Origin: [Ruminococcus] lactaris ATCC 29176
GTDB lineage: Bacteria > Bacillota > Clostridia > Lachnospirales > Lachnospiraceae
DNA length: 64,000 bases
Assembly: GCF_025152405.1 (NCBI RefSeq)
Contig: NZ_CP102292.1
Span: forward strand, 1,426,001 to 1,490,000
Reading direction: 5' to 3'
Positions 63,001-64,000 of the stretch are shown here, piece by piece. Every line of letters begins with the position of its first letter. Positions within the stretch are counted from its first letter, which is position 1. The notes beneath the pieces were generated by a model. The model was given only the letters and a program-made list of their open reading frames with translations, was not told where the DNA came from and searched no databases. A program made the position numbers and the translations under genes.

Positions 63001-64000
63001 ACCTATAACAATGTAGAGGGACTTCTTCGCTATGCGTTCGACAACGATTACACCTCCAGATGGCATTCTAACTGGAAAGGTGCTACCGATAAACTGACAG
63101 GCAGCAATTCGTTCTATGCAGAGATCAACTTTGGTCAGAAATACACGATCAACCAGTTTTCATTTACTCCTAGAACAGATACAGCCAGTGGATATGTCAC
63201 AAAAGCAGACCTTTACATTAAAGCAAACGATTCTGATGAATGGACACTTGTCGCACAGGATCAGACCTTTGCAGCAGATGCAGCTCAGAAGACATTCACT
63301 TTTAATGCACAGGAAGTTCAGTATGTAAAATTCGTTGCTAAAGCTTCCAGTGACGGATGGGTAGCCGTTTCTGAATTCGACATTGCCAATACTGCTCAGA
63401 ATCCGGATCAGCCGGAAGCTGATAAGACGGCTCTTCAGGAACTCGTGAATCAGGCTGTAACTGATTTCACCGGTTATACATCAGAATCCGTAACTGCTTA
63501 CAAAGTCGCTCTCGACAATGCAAAAGAAGTTCTTACAAATGAAGATGCAACCCAGGCAGAAGTTGATGAAGCTATTGCCGCCCTTACAAATGCAGTTCTT
63601 GTAACTGACAAATCTAAGCTTCAGGAGAAGATTGATCAGGCTGTAACTGATTTTGACGGATACACTGCTGATTCTGTAGCCGCTTACAAAGCTGCCCTTG
63701 CAAGACTCAACGAAGTACTTGCCGACACAGATGCTACTCCGGCACAGGTAAGCGAAGCAATCGCCGCTTTTGATCTTGCCAGACTCGTAAAAGACACATC
63801 GGATGATGGCAAGAAAGATGATGACAAGAAAGACGACGATAAGAAAAACGATGATAAGAAAGACGACAATAAAAAAGATGACAGCAAAAAAGAGGATGGA
63901 ACGAACGATAATTCTTCATCCACAAATGGAAAAGCTGATAAGAAAGATACTGCATCAAAAGCTGCAAAGACCGGAGATGCATCCACTGCTCTTCCTTATA
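60019..64000 (+). CDS. Secreted multi-domain GH20 beta-N-acetylhexosaminidase no. 2 (3' end off window)
   Basis: One open frame of 1327 codons that runs past the window. Signal peptide about 1-34 (LLAAVLACSMVQIPAIPVAA). CBM32/F5/8-type module about 36-175. GH20 N-terminal domain to about 400. GH20 barrel about 404-760 with catalytic D586-E587 in HIGADEFLDN. LamG-like domain about 790-980 and a second F5/8-type module about 990-1124. Two FIVAR repeats (about 1134-1195, 1196-1259) and a DDKK-rich linker. Then AKTGDASTALPY, probably the sorting signal start (KTGD 1317-1320). RBS AAGGAAGGAAGGG. Architecture parallels the enzyme at 10.2-14.6 kb, but sequence and linkers differ. Expected to be cell-wall attached and to act on host N-acetylhexosamine glycans; linkage unknown. 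Confidence 0.9.
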   Translation, partial: MKKKKDMKKPLLAAVLACSMVQIPAIPVAAAAPENLALNQTVTASSYEQPTNNPEKTSPSKAVDGDLTTRWGTAQNLAANEWINVNLGSSKQIQQININFERTDDAQNILGYKVEIANGNDTYTEIYRKEEKAKQKEVIKLTSPVSATDVKVTILSADAGTINWVNVGINEIGIYGSINNDYSLSDVAGMITGGTTIAADVADFPMPTVPEGFNIRINGADFEQIISRDGKIVHPLTDKTVKVSYVITKEETGEELVTDDFTYTIAGQHTTNAAKNTKPSIIPEIAEWYSDSTDSVATDSITAVTYDNNALEDVVNEFIADYKDFSGIELQKVKGNAKANAFNFSLSAPDELLGDEGYTMNILSDRINVASESTVGNMYGMQSILQMYKSNPDAFSIGTMRDYPRFSTRGFVLDAARKPVSMDMLKEISRTMRYYKMNDFQVHLSDNYIWLEDYGKLDQENQAFDAYDAFRLESSLTNDAGESPTAEDYSFSKKEFKEFIQTERAVGVNIVPEIDVPAHANSFTKVWPELKVTNKTSSTSANRPLIDHLDISKTETVQKIEEIFDDYTHGSDATFDSETTVHIGADEFLDNYSAYRNFINTIIPYVKQTNTVRMWGGLTWIKDNPITQINADAIDGVEMNLWSKDWADGIEMYNMGYDLINTIDDYGYMVPDGSKTRANSYGDLLNTSRIFSSFEPNKLRSSSGYVAVPSGDDQMLGAAFALWNDNIDKRASGLSESDLYWRFFDALPFYAEKTWAATGQEKGSADALNTLATSMGTGPNTNPYYQESSVDNIYESYDFNSGKGLDDTSENDRDLTLASDSTAKVQNKALVLSGDKSYVETPIEQLGNGNALSFDITLSSEPESGDILFESDAAYGTHDIRIMSNGKLGFTRELYDYYFDYTLPVGEKVNIKIVTQQQVTKLYVNGQFVSNATGEFNHNGTTKKSGITNATFALPLQRIGSETNAVQATIDNVNVTAADMYNKSKWTGTTNSETTYNNVEGLLRYAFDNDYTSRWHSNWKGATDKLTGSNSFYAEINFGQKYTINQFSFTPRTDTASGYVTKADLYIKANDSDEWTLVAQDQTFAADAAQKTFTFNAQEVQYVKFVAKASSDGWVAVSEFDIANTAQNPDQPEADKTALQELVNQAVTDFTGYTSESVTAYKVALDNAKEVLTNEDATQAEVDEAIAALTNAVLVTDKSKLQEKIDQAVTDFDGYTADSVAAYKAALARLNEVLADTDATPAQVSEAIAAFDLARLVKDTSDDGKKDDDKKDDDKKNDDKKDDNKKDDSKKEDGTNDNSSSTNGKADKKDTASKAAKTGDASTALPY

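Noticed and set aside
63684-63986. 100-codon Ser/Phe-rich minus-strand frame
   Set aside because: Antisense of the DDKK-rich linker of GH20 no. 2.

Overview
The window looks like the chromosome of a low-to-moderate GC, spore-forming Clostridia member. Gene content points to a gut Lachnospiraceae (Mediterraneibacter, Dorea or Blautia type). The reasons are gpr-spoIIP (endospore germination and engulfment), eukaryote-type NADP isocitrate dehydrogenase, a GGGtGRT/NifU-like pair, an acetate-forming pta, and two giant secreted GH20 hexosaminidases carrying carbohydrate-binding, FIVAR and KTGD-type sorting segments. The genus call is inference.

Layout. 1-6.2 kb: 5' part of pta, mgtE, tmcAL, a 763-bp structured repeat element, icd and a GntR/FCD regulator with its operator. 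6.3-10.1 kb: an insertion-sequence pile-up, with one IS3-family remnant abutting a second IS3-family copy that is itself broken by an IS30-type transposase gene, giving an in-frame IS30-IS3 chimera. 10.2-14.6 kb: secreted GH20 no. 1. 14.9-23.6 kb: rpsO and the classical rimP-nusA-ylxR-ylxQ-infB-rbfA-nrnA-truB-ribF translation cluster. 23.9-28.0 kb: type IIA topoisomerase pair. 28.1-30.3 kb: spoIIP and gpr. 30.4-33.4 kb: rpsT, a phosphoribosyltransferase and ilvNC. 33.4-39.8 kb: ABC-F ATPase, two unknown membrane proteins, a cupin, an XRE regulator and a Uma2 nuclease. 40.0-43.4 kb: a decayed integrative element (prophage relic) in the 3' end of the GGGtGRT gene, bounded by a perfect 35-bp direct repeat. 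It holds HicAB, a tape-measure chimera, a zinc-ribbon gene with an in-frame TAG, a structured non-coding stretch and an integrase C-terminal relic. 43.4-49.7 kb: GGGtGRT, NifU-like scaffold, CinA domain, pgsA, rimO, rpoZ, gmk, yicC. 49.9-57.5 kb: rqcH, lipoprotein, DUF815 ATPase, pheA, nitroreductase, pyrBI. 57.5-58.2 kb: a second copy of the structured repeat in inverted orientation. 58.2-64 kb: DAHP synthase, RNase P RNA and GH20 no. 2, which runs off the window.

How it works together. Most of the window is core information processing (ribosome maturation, transcription termination, topology, ribosome rescue) and biosynthesis (Val/Ile, Phe, pyrimidine, shikimate). The two surface GH20 enzymes are the visible niche genes and suggest foraging on N-acetylhexosamine-containing host glycans.

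The most unusual signals are these. (1) Two ~760-bp elements, each a pair of mutually inverted ~300-bp arms around a 104-nt bidirectional-terminator hairpin. Both lie exactly at convergent gene junctions, in opposite orientation 54 kb apart, and arm hairpins show compensatory base changes. I do not recognise this family. (2) The mini integrative element with att repeats, arm-type repeats and integrase relic. (3) A hairpin-plus-terminator leader in front of the NifU/GGGtGRT pair. (4) The IS30-IS3 chimeric reading frame. No tRNA, rRNA operon or CRISPR array was seen.
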